From Melitaea cinxia (Eukaryota > Arthropoda > Insecta > Lepidoptera > Nymphalidae), in the NCBI RefSeq assembly GCF_905220565.1, contig NC_059405.1, positions 13,780,081-13,844,080 on the forward strand: a stretch of 64,000 nt of DNA. The letters run 5' to 3'. The first letter of the stretch is position 1, and the number at the start of each line of letters is the position of its first letter. The translations under genes and the position numbers were made by a program. Below are positions 43,305-54,716 of the stretch, piece by piece. Below the pieces are notes generated by a model, which saw only the letters and a program-made list of their open reading frames with translations, did not search any database and was not told the DNA's origin.

Positions 43305-43470
43305 GGCTCGAGTACAATAGATGCTGACGAAGATGATTATCATATCAGTAGTTTCGTTAGTCCCAGCGAAGCTATGGTTGAAAATTTGCATGTTCAGATT
43401 ACATCTTTGAATATATATTTTCACCGTCCTATCTTTTAGAAGTTTGAAACGTTTTGTGACTACATAAAGA
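43305..43470 (+). repeat. Diverged repeat related to 27781-27965
   Basis: GAGTACAATAGATGCTGACG, GATGATTATCATATCAGTAG and GAAAATTTGCATGTTCAG correspond in order to words at 27786-27870. Preceded by a short near-palindromic run of TTTTAAAAG motifs (43256-43300). Confidence 0.5.
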
Positions 43471-43805
43471 TTATGTTGTTTTTCTTTTATGTAAATTTTG
43501 TTATCAAAATATATTTCGTTTTTTAATAACTATGTAATATTATGTTTATAATATGTAGGTATTGTAGTTTTTAAACAAATTAATATAAACAATATAAACA
43601 TATTATCTTAAATTTTATGAGTATTAGGTGATAAGAACGAAATAGAAAACACATTAATATTTTTTGGCCTTTGAAATATGCTTATGCACACTACAATTTA
43701 GTTGTTTAAGTTACATTTTAAGTAATATTCTTCAAAGAAATCATCTAAATTATCAAATTTAAAAACACGTCTGTTATTGTCAATTTATTTTTTTATTTTT
43801 TTTAT

Positions 43806-44050
43806 ATCACTGGTTCGGCAAACAAGCGTACAGCTCACCTGATGGTAAGAGATTACCGTAGCTTATAGACGCCAGCAACACCAGAGGCATCGCAAGCGCG
43901 TTGCCGACCCAATCCCCAATCCCCCAGGAGCTCTGGTCACCTTACTCATCAACAGGAACACAACACTGTTTGAAAGCAATATTATTTAGCTGTGATCTTC
44001 TGTAAGGTCGAGGTACTTCCCCAGTCGGGTTGCTCCATATTTTGAGCAAG
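43806..44050 (-). repeat. LINE-tail interspersed repeat, best copy
   Basis: The plus strand reads GGCAAACAAGCGTACAGCTC, ACCTGATGGTAAGAGATTAC, GCATCGCAAGCGCGTTGCCG, CCAGGAGCTCTGGTCACC, GCTGTGATCTTCTGTAAGG and CCATATTTTGAGCAAG. No coding frame. It is useful as the reference for the other copies. Confidence 0.65.
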
Positions 44051-45138
44051 AAAAAATTAGTTTTAACGTTTAAAATAGGAATTGGTTTTGATAAATAAGT
44101 TAATAGTTTCAACTGTCATATATATCTATACTAGCTGCGCAGATAGACTTCCTTCTGTTAAAATTTAATAGTAAAGATAATTTTTAAAATTTTTCTTAGT
44201 ATTAAAACCTTCAGTGGTCCTCAAGGAAGATACAATGTGTGTGTGTGTCTACACAAAAAAACCGTCAGCGTCAGACCACGCCCTAGCTTTACTAGGCAGT
44301 CACAGGGTTGTCGATTTGTAATTTGAATAATAAATCACCTGTGGTATTATATTGCATGATGTTCAACAAGAGGCATGGGCATTTTAGGGACCGTAGACGT
44401 TAATTTTAAATAAAAAAACAAAAAACTGTCAAAGGAAATGTGCAAAGGTCGTAAAAAATTCCGCAAATATATATTAATATCATAATTGAAGGAGGATTAC
44501 ATATTATTTTTCAATAAATCCAAAAATACGGAAGTAAATAACATACCTACCCATGAAAATCCGCCGGCTTTAGAGATTTCTGCTCTGAATATATATTTAT
44601 TTTTCTTTATATTTATGCTTTACAAAATGTCAAACCATAATATTTTATACTGATCCTGTAGATTTATACATATATCGCTATAAAAAGGTTGCGGAATCAA
44701 ATATGGGTTTATTTAATTTTCCTGGTGATAAATTTTCTATAAGCAATACGATGCAAAGTAAGCTCCGATCCTTCTTTATTACAGAAACTAACCTTTTACC
44801 AATCTGTGGGAGATTATTAGTCATGTCATGTATAGAATGTAATGTAACCGAATACCGCCATAATTATATAGTAGTGTAATGGACTAAGTTTCAATTCTAC
44901 TCCTTTACAGAAAAGTAGACCTCAAGACTAGCTGTGAAAAATTAATAGATTTTTACAGTATTTTTTTTTTTTTGATTGCATGCCTTTGTGGTTGATATAT
45001 CTGTACGATTTTGTTTGGCTTCGTTCGCCGTCGTTTCATTGAAAGAAAACTTTCAAATACTTATTTAATACTACACAAAATCTTCTATTATATCAAATGG
45101 ATATACATTTGATACTCTAGCTCAATAATTCTCTAGCA
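44051..45138. other. AT-rich DNA, nothing recognised
   Basis: A short CTATACTAGCTGCGCAG at about 44133 resembles a Helitron end on the minus strand, with no body recognisable. Otherwise nothing. Confidence 0.4.
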
Positions 45139-45312
45139 ATGAGATCTTTGAATAAGGAAGCTCGAATTCTTTATTCAAAAGAAACGCGTGGTTCAAAAAT
45201 ATGAGCACATCCAAGCAATAGACGGATGTCTAAAAGAGGGCACGAGTGGTTTAACATGGCAACAGTTGACACTGGCTTTTGAGTTAGGGAAATCTAGGTA
45301 ATATATATTCAA
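45139..45312 (+). pseudogene. Possible degraded coding fragment
   Basis: ATG at 45139 opens MRSLNKEARILYSK; a one-base shift then leads into a 49-codon frame (about 45166-45312) with KKRVVQKYEHIQAIDG, CLKEGTSGLTWQQ and LAFELGKSR. The amino-acid composition is protein-like and unlike random AT-rich translation. The start resembles N termini that I have seen in lepidopteran transposon-derived proteins, but I cannot name a family. Confidence 0.25.
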
Positions 45313-45877
45313 ACATAATAAAAATAGCAGTAAAAGTTTTCACCTTTGACTTTATTACACGAACGTTAACAAAAATTAAATATGGAAATTTTTCTAAAAA
45401 TTCTGTAATACTGAAAAGAAATCGAATATAAAAGAACGAATGCGACTTCATAATGTAAAGAACTTAACCAATCATCTCAATTTTAAAATTCTAATGATTG
45501 TAAATTTAAATTTCTTAAAGTCGTAGATTAAAGTGAATGAATTTGGCCTTTAATGAAAAGTGATTTTAATAAAAATTTTGCTATAGGTTTTTGTTTAATT
45601 TTAGTTTTGTATTCAATTTGTACACTAGAAACATAATTTCAATGACTTAATTTTTCATTATTTTTTATCACATTTAAATTAAAAAAAAAAACAAAGCAAA
45701 AATAGTTGTAATTAGCACAAAATATTGATGCTGGTAAGGCTCATATAATAGACATCATATGGGTTCAACTCACACATAGGTCACAATACCAAAAAAGATA
45801 TTTTCATGGAGCCTAAAATACATACATATACAAGTATTTTAGTCCGTATATAATATGAATAAAGTAGTTAGTTACTG
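45313..45877. other. AT-rich DNA, nothing recognised
   Basis: No gene or repeat recognised. Confidence 0.45.
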
Positions 45878-46028
45878 TGTTTCCGGAAAACCATAACCAT
45901 CTTTAAGTCGCGAGTGAACAGGTTACTTCTAGGTAAGCGTGCTCCATCTTAGACAGCGTTTTCACTTATCATCAGGTGAAATAGTAATCAAACGCATGCC
46001 TATCATTGTATGTTGTATAAAAAAAAAG
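45878..46028 (+). repeat. 3' end of a Jockey-like LINE
   Basis: TGTTTCCGGAAAACCATAAC, TTTAAGTCGCGAGTGAACAG, GTTACTTCTAGGTAAGCGTG, then stop and TTATCATCAGGTGAAATAG plus A run: same family as 24546-27080, cut to its last 150 bases. Confidence 0.8.
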
Positions 46029-46658
46029 TTCATCCTCCTCTCGTTCCCTTCTCCTGTATGCTACGGTACCCCATGATACGTCCACATACGTCCCACATGA
46101 TGCGATACGACCATGTGGGACGTAGACTTGTTTGCCGACCTAATCGAAAGTGTTTTGGTTTTTTATGTTATAAAAAAACCAAAGCATTTAGCAATTGATT
46201 TTATTTACATAGATATTTATTTTATTTAATCATGCATCTATAAGAGAAATCAACTTATGTCAAATAATGTCTTTCGCTATAATTAATAATGGCGTGCTTA
46301 ATTACAGAGATAAGTCATGTCTTTACTAACGAGATAACGTAATTAACGTCAAATTAATGCCGTTAGATATTCATCTATCCTTCCTAGAATATCACTTTTT
46401 GAAAAAAAAATATTGCTTTATTTCTAGATTGTAATTATTATTTCTTTCTAATTTTTTTTTTTTCGTAAAAATGACTATTTTAACGCTTTTATGGTTAACA
46501 CCGAAATTATTCTTAGTGTATTTTTATTTGTGGTTTGTCCCATATTTGAGTTTAAGTCAATGCCTTCAGCTCGTACATGACTGACAGACTGAGCTGATTG
46601 AGATAGTATCATATTATGGCAGAAAAATAGCTTAAAGACAGCTTAATTATAGAAAATT
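46029..46658. other. AT-rich DNA with a LINE-tail scrap
   Basis: 46128-46150 (AGACTTGTTTGCCGACCTAA) is a scrap of the LINE-tail repeat. Around 46075-46125 a near-inverted repeat of CGTCCCACATG/CATGTGGGACG is present. Otherwise nothing. Confidence 0.4.
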
Positions 46659-46674
46659 TAAATATTAAAATACG

Positions 46675-46978
46675 AAAAGACGCCGCGTTGGCGCAACGGT
46701 TACAGCCATGGATTGTACTTGTTGCGCTGGCGATTGCCGGTTCGATCCCCGCACATGACAAACATTTGTATTGGCCATACAGGTGTTTGCCGTGGTCTGG
46801 GTGTTTGTGCAGTCCTTGTGGGTTTCCCCACCGTGCCTCTGAGAACACGTTAAGTTAAGTTAGTTAAGGGAATATATCCGCCAACCCGCATTGGAGCAGC
46901 GTGGTGGATTAAGCTCTGATCCTTCTCCTATGGGGAAAGAGGCCTATGCCCAGTAGTGGGATATTACAGGCTGAAGCG
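46675..46978 (+). mobile_element. Full-length tRNA-headed SINE with 16-bp TSD
   Basis: Starts AAAAGACGCCGCGTTGGCGC (A box region), B box GGTTCGATCCC, then CATACAGGTGTTTGCCGTGG, CACCGTGCCTCTGAGAACAC, GCGTGGTGGATTAAGC, and ends GGGATATTACAGGCTGAAGC. The 16-bp direct repeat TAAATATTAAAATACG at 46659-46674 and 46979-46994 proves insertion. It has no poly(A); its 3' end resembles that of RTE LINEs in this window. Confidence 0.9.
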
Positions 46979-46994
46979 TAAATATTAAAATACG

Positions 46995-48785
46995 TAGCCG
47001 TAAATAGGTTATTAGCTTCCTTTAAAATGTAACCACGCGTTTTTTATGAATATGTTCGATTTAGTTACTTTTTTAAATAGTATTTGTTTCATATAACGTT
47101 TTTCTCTTTACATGAGAATAAATGAATTTTTTGCAATCGTTAGCAGCGAGCTTTGATTCATGCGATATCAGGAAATAACACAAGTCCATGAAGAGAATCC
47201 AATGAGAGGACAAACGAATGATCCCTATAAAGAGGGTCCTTGTAATTGGACGCTGTGTTCATTCCAATTGTCATAATTTCTACGAGGTTGTTATCCGATG
47301 TTTATTGTTGATTTTATTATTTAACCCTCAGAATTGAGTCGCAGAAATAGCATCGTAAGTCGAATCGCCCTTTGAATAAAATTGATAGCAAATAAAATTT
47401 CCAAAAAAAAAACAAATCTTATAAAAAAAATCTTTTCTGTTAGTAGAACTTAATTTTAAACTGACTTTAATTATTTTTAAAACGGTTAAGGAAATTTAAT
47501 ATTTGACTCCAATAATTAACTCAAATCTCTTGGATCTTAACTTGATAAGTTGATTCACTGACTTAGTTGTTACTTGATGATCTTTATCGAATCTTGATAT
47601 GAACATGTTAGGTACTTTTATTTATATACCTGTGAATTATTCGCCGTAAAAGAGGCAATCACATTAAAAATGCAGGAATAAATAAAATAGAAAGGTCACA
47701 TGAACAAACGCTTTAGAAAATTCTAGAAAGTAATAGGTCAAAACAAACAGTAGTACATACTATTAATATTTATGTAACTTCAAAGTCTGTTATTTATCTT
47801 CTGTTATATCCAATGTTCTGTGGCAAGCGTCCGTTTACATTGTATTGGCAATAAAATTGCTCCACATAAAATCTGGTATCATATTGGTTTTGGATCAGTT
47901 GTGGCGCGGTTAATTCTCTTGAGACTGTTAAATTTGTGAATATCGGATTGCCATGAATGTCTTTATATCCGCCACACGTATTAATGTTTTGTAGAAAAAT
48001 TATACCTATCGTTATTACAAGTAATGCATAGGCATTGGTCTCACAATATTTTTTACATATCTAATGTGTTACATTTTTTATGTTTAAACAGATTTGATAA
48101 GGTAATTACTCACAGATTTAGCAGGTAAGCCTAAGCCCAACATTGGGATATTACAGACTGAAACGTAGCGTAAGCGTCATCATTGCGTTTTATTTTAAAT
48201 AAATATAGGCGATCTCTATCTCTAGGCGATGTCTTTAGTTCGAATATTAGTTATAAAGTGCTTTGCTTTCAAAACCTGAATACAAAACAATTTCAGTCCG
48301 TAGAGCTTGTAGAGTTCGTAGAGCATCGTATTGTTGAAAATAAACGACATTATTTTCGGATTTTACGTTTAAAATTTCATTTTAACTAACGGTTACGAGA
48401 CGAGAATTCTCATTATGACATTACAAAGGTTCAGAAACGATATAATACAAAATGTTCGTTGGGAATCTTGAATAAAACTACAATCATTCAGGAAATGTCG
48501 TAATGTTCCTCATTTAAATCATTTAAGATTTGCTGTCAACTAAAAATAAATTGAATTATTTTAACTTTTAGTATATCCTAAAACAAAGGTCTCACAAAAC
48601 ATAAATTCATTCAGGATGATACTTCATAAGATAATGATAAATTATAACATATATTTATACATTTGAGGTATGGAAAGTCACACATTTTACGTCCAAAAGT
48701 AGCTTAGAAACCCAAATCTATTAAAATTCACAAATCTTCCAGAAAATTCTAAAATAAAATGTGTCAAGGATGTCCCACATAACAT
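46995..48785. other. AT-rich DNA, nothing recognised
   Basis: 48125-48170 (CCTAAGCCCAACATTGGGA, ATTACAGACTGAAACG) is a relic of a SINE 3' end. No genes recognised. Confidence 0.4.
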
Positions 48786-48970
48786 TAAAGATGCGTTGGC
48801 GCAGCGGTTACAGCACTGGCTGTTGAGCTGGCGGTCGCGGGTTCGATACCCGCTCAGGAGAGATATTTACGGCCATATAAATGTTTGTCGTGGTCTGGTT
48901 AATTGTACTTGTGTATATTGTGTGTGTCTACTACACGTCTAAAAAACCACATTCTACACTATGGGATTTA
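48786..48970 (+). mobile_element. tRNA-headed SINE
   Basis: GATGCGTTGGCGCAGCGGTT (A box), GCGGGTTCGATACCCGC (B box), TGTTTGTCGTGGTCTGG, TATTGTGTGTGTCTAC. ATAACAT-type words occur on both sides (48779, 48972) and may be the target site. Same family as 8205-8400. Confidence 0.75.
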
Positions 48971-49038
48971 TAACATAAATACGCTATATATATTTTATTA
49001 AAAAAAACAAAAGCTGTATGAAGACCCATGTAATTATA

Positions 49039-49183
49039 CATCATCATCATCATCATCATTATTTCAGCCTAACATTACACTGCTAGACATATGCCTCCAC
49101 AAGTTCGCGCTAAAAATGGAGTGAACTCGATCGAAATGTGTTTTGCCCATAGTCACCACGCTTGGGCAGGCTGGTTGGTGACC
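49039..49183 (-). mobile_element. RTE LINE 3' end with ATC/ATG tail, minus strand
   Basis: (CATC)-type run at the left, then TTTCAGCCT, CACTGCTAGACATATGCC, CTCCACAAGTTCGCGC, TGTTTTGCCCATAGTCACC and GGTTGGTGACCG. It is the reverse complement of an RTE tail and extends further upstream than the copy at 9803. Confidence 0.75.
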
Positions 49184-49385
49184 GATACATATGTATTATA
49201 CATAAATTATATTAAATATCAAAATATGTTATATTTTGTCATAGTATTAAACAGTGTGTTTCCGATTCTCCGACACAAGAGAAAATCCTACTGAGGGTCG
49301 TTGAGTGTTAAGCGTTTATTTACTATTTTACTAAATACTAGTAACTACTATGTATAGTATTGATAGGTAAAACAACAAAATCAGC

Positions 49386-49620
49386 AATACTTTTTTTCAA
49401 ACAATTTTTATATCATATCAAAAATCGACCGTTCCAGCGGCGATCGAACCTGCATCTCTGACCGTGTCGGTGCTTTAGCCAATTAAGCTATGGAACGATG
49501 TACAGGCCAGTTCAAAGTTTTTGAAATGATGATTTTACATTCGGTTCTAAGCGACCGCGAATTTTTAGAATTTCCTAATGTGTGGGTAACACAAAAATAA
49601 ATCTTACGATTTTTTTTTTG
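49386..49620. mobile_element. tRNA-like SINE, inverted head followed by forward body
   Basis: 49430-49497 is a tRNA-like head on the minus strand: acceptor-stem partners CGTTCCA/TGGAACG intact, T-arm (GCAGG TTCGATC GCCGC) no longer paired. About 60 bases on, the plus strand shows the body AATTTCCTAATGTGTGGGTA, ACACAAAAATAAA and a T-rich run. The same minus-head then plus-body order occurs at 54717-55190. Confidence 0.6.
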
Positions 49621-49730
49621 TTTCTATACCTCTATTATGCTACTTGTAACAGTGCTTTTTGAAATATCCTAATATTTATTAATGTAGCTAAACACAACAT
49701 TTAATAATGAGAATCAGATGCTAAGATATA

Positions 49731-49861
49731 TTTACTGTCACGGCACTGTCTGTTGGGCTGGCGGTCGCAGTTTCCATTTCTGATAAATGTTAGTATAAGC
49801 CACACAGATGTTATGTGTGGTCTGGGAAACAGTATTTGTATGTTTGTGAACCCTCGACACC
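49731..49861 (+). repeat. tRNA-headed SINE, 5' part, interrupted
   Basis: CACGGCACTGTCTGTTGGGC and GCTGGCGGTCGCAG (head remains), GTGTGGTCTGGG, AACCCTCGACACC. It continues at 50341-50400 (CCACTTGCAATGG ... AAGGCCTTTGAGTG). The interruption is the poly(A) insertion 49862-50327. Confidence 0.65.
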
Positions 49862-50327
49862 AAAATAAATGTAATAGTATAGGTATATGATAATGTAATT
49901 GTAATGATAAGGCTTTATATATGTACTTAATAAGATAGGATTAGTTATACATGAATTAAAAAAAAGAGAAAATTGGATAAAAAGATTTTCTAAGTACACA
50001 AAAAAGTGCCTACTAACAATAACACAGATTAAGTGTACATTGTAAGTAGCAAATAAGTGTACATATATTTTAGCTAGAAAATAAGTGTAAATATGTGTAG
50101 TTAGTAAATAAGTGTAAATATAATAAAAATAACAACTATAAAAAAAAAAACAATATGTAGAATAATAGTCTTGGTCAGTGGACTCGCGTCGATTTTTAGA
50201 GATTCTAAGGGTAGTTCTTAAGTTTTCTAAATTTGCAGTAAAGTACCGATGCATGTTTAAGAAAAATATATGGAATAACAAAAGCACGGGCATTATAAGC
50301 CTGTGGATATATCACTTAGATAAAAAA
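49862..50327 (+). mobile_element. Retroposed poly(A) element of the helicase-linked family, 3' part
   Basis: Inserted in a SINE with the 13-bp direct repeat AACCCTCGACACC (49849-49861 and 50328-50340). From ATAAGGCTTTATATATG (about 49907) onward it matches the reverse complement of 55920-56402: TAATAAGATAGGATTAG, three AAATAAGTGTA-containing units, TAGTCTTGGTCAGTGGACTC, GTACCGATGCATGTT, AGCACGGGCATTATAAGCC and ATATATCACTTAGATAAAAA. The first ~45 bases (AAAATAAATGTAATAG...) have no counterpart in the other copy, where helicase-like coding sequence stands instead. No coding capacity. Confidence 0.75.
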
Positions 50328-50400
50328 AACCCTCGACACCCCACTTGCAATGGCTCCCAGTAGGAGTAGGTAAGTCACACTAAAGGCCTTTGAGTGATAT

Positions 50401-52616
50401 GTGTTGATTTACGGTCACAGCTGTAGTTCTCGTTTAGTCATTCGTATTTTACCTTGTTTCTATCATATTATTAGTGTAACGTTGGAGACCACGCCTTTGG
50501 AGCACGCCAGATTTTGGATATATTAGGTCTAGTACATAATATACAAAAAGTGTATCTTTGGGTTAATGTTGATAATTTTGTCTAATAGACAAATTCGAGC
50601 TAGAAGCATTACAAATATAAAGTCTTGAACTACAAGTGTTAACCAATACGCCACAAAAATATACAAAGATCAAGAAAAAACAAACTTGTGGAGTGTAAAA
50701 ATATGTACTTTTTTACTGTGAAAATTTTAATTTTTTTTTTTTTTTTTTAATTTAAAATTGAAACATATGAAATTTTGAAAATCTAGATAATTAACATTTT
50801 TACAGATTAAATCGAAAAATATTAAAACAAATCTAAATACATTTTTGTTAGAATCTACATATAGCTTTAGTGACATTAAGTCCTTATAGCGGAATCACGT
50901 CATAAGAAGATTACTCTCACGCTTTGTTCCGTCGAGTGTGTGATGAATTGTTAATAAGATTCTTAAGTTCTAAGTACGTGGTCTCTGTGTGCGTCTCATC
51001 GCGTCACCTCGTACAAATCCTGAAAGTTACTTGTCTCAGCTTAACTTACATACAAGTTGTAAAGTAATAGATCATCCAACTTATTTAGTTATTAGTTATT
51101 GCATTACTGTCTTATTATATGAATGTATTATCACTTGCAAGATTCGAATCCTTTGTACTTTCAATCGTTGTAAGTTTTTATAATCGTTCGATAGGTCACA
51201 AATACACTTTGTGACCTCTCCCAAGCGTATATGCTTGAGAAGTGCCACACCAGCATCTATCGTAGACTCTCGCAAAACGATATAGTTCATTGGGAAAAAA
51301 ATGCCGTTAACTTTAAAATATAAAAGAGGTTGATTTAGTATTTTTTTTTCTTAAAGTTTTACTTAGTTAAGTTTTTGTTAGTTACAGGATTGAAATAGGT
51401 CTATAACTACTGGGATCACGTCGATGTCCCTTTATAGTAAAGCTTTAAAACTACTATATTTTAACAAATCTGAAAAAGAATCTACTTTAATAGCATTTTA
51501 AAAATTAAAGTACTGATATTACTAAACAATTTAACAGAAGTTCTTCACAGATCATTTGTTGATAAAGCAAATTGCGAGAAAAAAAAAAATCAACCCCCTA
51601 CATTACTTATTGTTGGAGATGAATTATGTCGAGAAGTTAAAGGTGTTTTATTGAAAAAGGCTTCAAAGACGTTCGCTAATTTGTCATCGGAGTTTTTGGA
51701 GCATTATTTGTATTTCATTCAATTGCCATAGTTTGCTTATTACGTGTCCTATAGATATATATGTATATATACAAACATTTTTTAATAATTGCAACAACTC
51801 TGAATATCTTAAAGTATATGTAACAAATGTAATTGCGATGAGTAAATCTAGATTAAGACCGAAGAAAACTTTTTGCCTTAGGTAAACTGAGGCTAACTGA
51901 ATTGAGGGTGAACGAAAGCTATGAAACGATACGCTTCGTCACATTCTCGTAGTAGTACGGTAGTTAACTGCTACTAGTAATTAGAAGTAAGTCAAACGTG
52001 ATATTCGGACGAAAAGATAAGACACTACCAAATTAAAGTTGTCAGCAACCCGAATAAATAAAACAGTTTACGGTAAGTATTACGATTAAATTTCCACAGG
52101 GAACGGATAATTCGGTTTGTTATTCAAAACACGATGATGGAGATTTGAACGCAATTTCCTTTTTGATCTCCAACGTGCAAACAAAACTCCGTCAAGACAG
52201 ACGGTTCCTTTGCATAAAATATTAAGGCGATCTCGAACACGGCCGGCTGGAAAATGTGATGACATTATGGGCGCCATTAGATGTTGGAAGGAAGTTTTGT
52301 CTGTGAAGCTCATGCGTGATCAGGGAAGCTGTTTTTAATTATGGGGGCTTCGAAGTTACTTTAGAAGATACGACGGTTACGAAGCTTACTTTCAAGATTA
52401 TAATTATGTTAAAAATGTTTTTCTTAAAAATTGTTCTAGGACCTTCTATTCTGAACTACTCATTATTTAATTATTAATGTAATAATGTAAGGATATGGGA
52501 TTTATTAATAAGTAAAAAAAGATGGACATAAGATATATAGCTATATATAAGTATAATGAAGAAGATTCTCTGAGTAGGCTTCTTAAGAAAGTGACGTCAG
52601 CAATATAACGTCACTA
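50401..52616. other. AT-rich DNA, nothing recognised
   Basis: No gene supported. Patches with slightly higher GC at 50935-51010, 51190-51260 and 52085-52330 (a 75-codon minus frame, 52086-52313) show no motif. Confidence 0.4.
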
Positions 52617-52850
52617 TCTATACAAATAAATAAAAATCGAGTGTCTGTTTGTGATATTAAAATAACCGCTTTCTACTGAACGTATATGGATGTATACACT
52701 GTACATATACCAAAACATCACTTTTTACCATTTTTGTCTTTCTGTCTGTCTGTTTGTTTGTTCCGGCTAATCTTTGAAATGGCTGGACCGATTTTAACGG
52801 GACTTTCACTGGTAGATAGCTGATGTGATGGAGTAACTTATATCTATTTA
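52617..52850 (+). mobile_element. Helitron-like element, 3' truncated
   Basis: TCTATACAAATAAATAAA start and the GTTTGTTCCGGCTAATC and CTGGACCGATTTTAACGGG blocks of the family at 1625-1929; it breaks off in an A run and lacks the CTAGT end. Confidence 0.65.
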
Positions 52851-52899
52851 AAAAAAAAAATCTTGTGTTTTATAAACAAAGACATCAGCAGATTCAACT

Positions 52900-52943
52900 G
52901 AATTTAATTTAATTTTAATTATGGATTTTTTCTGAAATAAATG

Positions 52944-53021
<78 letters not shown>

Positions 53022-53022
53022 A
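52900..53022 (+). repeat. (TTA)n microsatellite with SINE relic
   Basis: About 25 TTA units (52946-53019), preceded by TTTTCTGAAATAAATGA, the 3' signature of the (TTA)n-tailed SINE at 55140. The tail has expanded while the body decayed. The poly-Asn frame on the minus strand is meaningless. Confidence 0.7.
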
Positions 53023-53789
53023 AATTGAATTCGAAATTTTGAAACCAAATTTATAAACTCTTATTTGCGAAGAACACAATGAAACAAAAAGGATTAGCAT
53101 TTTCCATGTTTATGTACAACATATTCTTTATATAATGCCAAAGTATCAGCTTCACCGAATATTTTATGTGGAAACTAACCAACTCAGAAAGTTGTCGACT
53201 GCAGGCAGTAATCCACCTTCACTGAGCTTACGTGGTTGACGTAGAACTAATAAAACTATTACCAGGGTATATGTTATATTTGATACAAGTTAGTGTGGTT
53301 TTGACTTAGTTCGACACTTAGAACTTAGTTTAGAACTCTCCAATCTTATGCATTATTCGTCTGATTGGAATGTCATTTTATTTTAAACTTTATTTTCAAT
53401 TTAAGAATCCAAATACCTCTCTGTAAAGTTAGAAAGGTTAAATGGACAGAAATACTGTTTGGTTACCAATTTACTGCTAATTTAGCGCTAATTAATTAGT
53501 GTAAGAATTAAAGTTGCTTAAAATTATAAAAGGGAAATAAGTTTCTGCTACATTTAAATTTTGCAAACGACGTACTAGTCATTTAGAACCGTTGTTTTTG
53601 CAATAAAGAACTAATTTCTTATTTTTGATATAACTATTATGTTAAGAAATGAGAAAATACTGAGAGTTATTTCAGAATTCGTGTTATGACTTTTAAAGGT
53701 TTTTTTTTAAAGTGCTCATGACGTGTACTGTCAAAGACAGAAAATCCACACAATAGATCATTACTGCCCAAGGTAATTTAATAATAGCT
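53023..53789. other. AT-rich DNA, nothing recognised
   Basis: No gene or repeat recognised. Confidence 0.45.
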
Positions 53790-54027
53790 AGTTTAAACCG
53801 ATTCTCATGAAATTTTGTGTGCATATTGGGTAGGTCTGAGAATAGAAAAACATCTAATTTCACACCTCTAAATTTTTTCTTAATTTTTGGATAAATTATT
53901 TATTCTTTATTTTATTATGATTTGGCATTGAAAAATAAATACAACCCCAAATTTTCACTCTTCTACGACCAACCCCTATTTTTAAATAGCGTTTAGCGGC
54001 AAGACAGCGTTTGCCGAGTTAGCTAGT
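53790..54027 (+). mobile_element. Helitron-like element, second family
   Basis: Contains CCGATTCTCATGAAATTTTG, GTGCATATTGGGTAGGTCTG, CACTCTTCTACGACCAACCC, and ends AGACAGCGTTTGCCGAGTTA then GCTAGT (CTAGT at 54023-54027), preceded by a small inverted repeat around GCGTTTAGCGGC. The 5' end is not certain. Confidence 0.55.
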
Positions 54028-54716
54028 AATTATTTAATATTTGATCTTTCAAATATTTCACGGCTTTTTTTTTTTTTCTAAATAACGGTGTATTTGAATT
54101 AATGATACATTATTGTGGTTTTTCTGCAACTAACGTATGGGATCACATTTTTTTCCCTTTTAATTCAGGATTTTATAATCAACTTTCGTTAAAAGTAATT
54201 TTGTATCTTAGAGCTTAGCGTACCTACGCGTGCTGTTTGCGTTGAATAATATTTTGATGTAGCCGTAACCAGTTTTCAACGCTAGGGCTATCTTGAGGAA
54301 AACTAATAGTTATGTCAGATACCTATCTCTGTTGGGAACTTACCCATGTCAAGCAAATGCCAATCTAATTCAGAGGTACTATCCGTGTACAAACTTTTTT
54401 TTAATAATAATGCCTGACCGCTATCAACACCATATAGTATAATTTGCACCTATAAAATATATAGGGCAACATAAATTACTTATAAATTAACTTAGCCTTA
54501 AAAAAAAAATGCTATAGTTAAGTTTCGTATAGTATAAGTTTCATGTTATTTATTTTTATTTTCTTAATTTTCTGTTTTTTTTTTGTCTACTAACACCATT
54601 TTTAAATTTTTTAAATTTGTTGAATTTTGAATTTTTTGATTTTTGATTTTTGATTTTACTCTTACTTTATTTAATTTTATTTTGACGTATTGATTTTTTA
54701 ATCTAATTTTGTTTTT
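54028..54716. other. AT-rich DNA, nothing recognised
   Basis: Very T-rich (TTTTTGATTTTTGATTTTT reiterations at 54630-54660). No gene recognised. Confidence 0.45.

Noticed and set aside
52848..53048. Open frame with a long Asn run
   Set aside because: Translation of a (TTA)n microsatellite on the minus strand.
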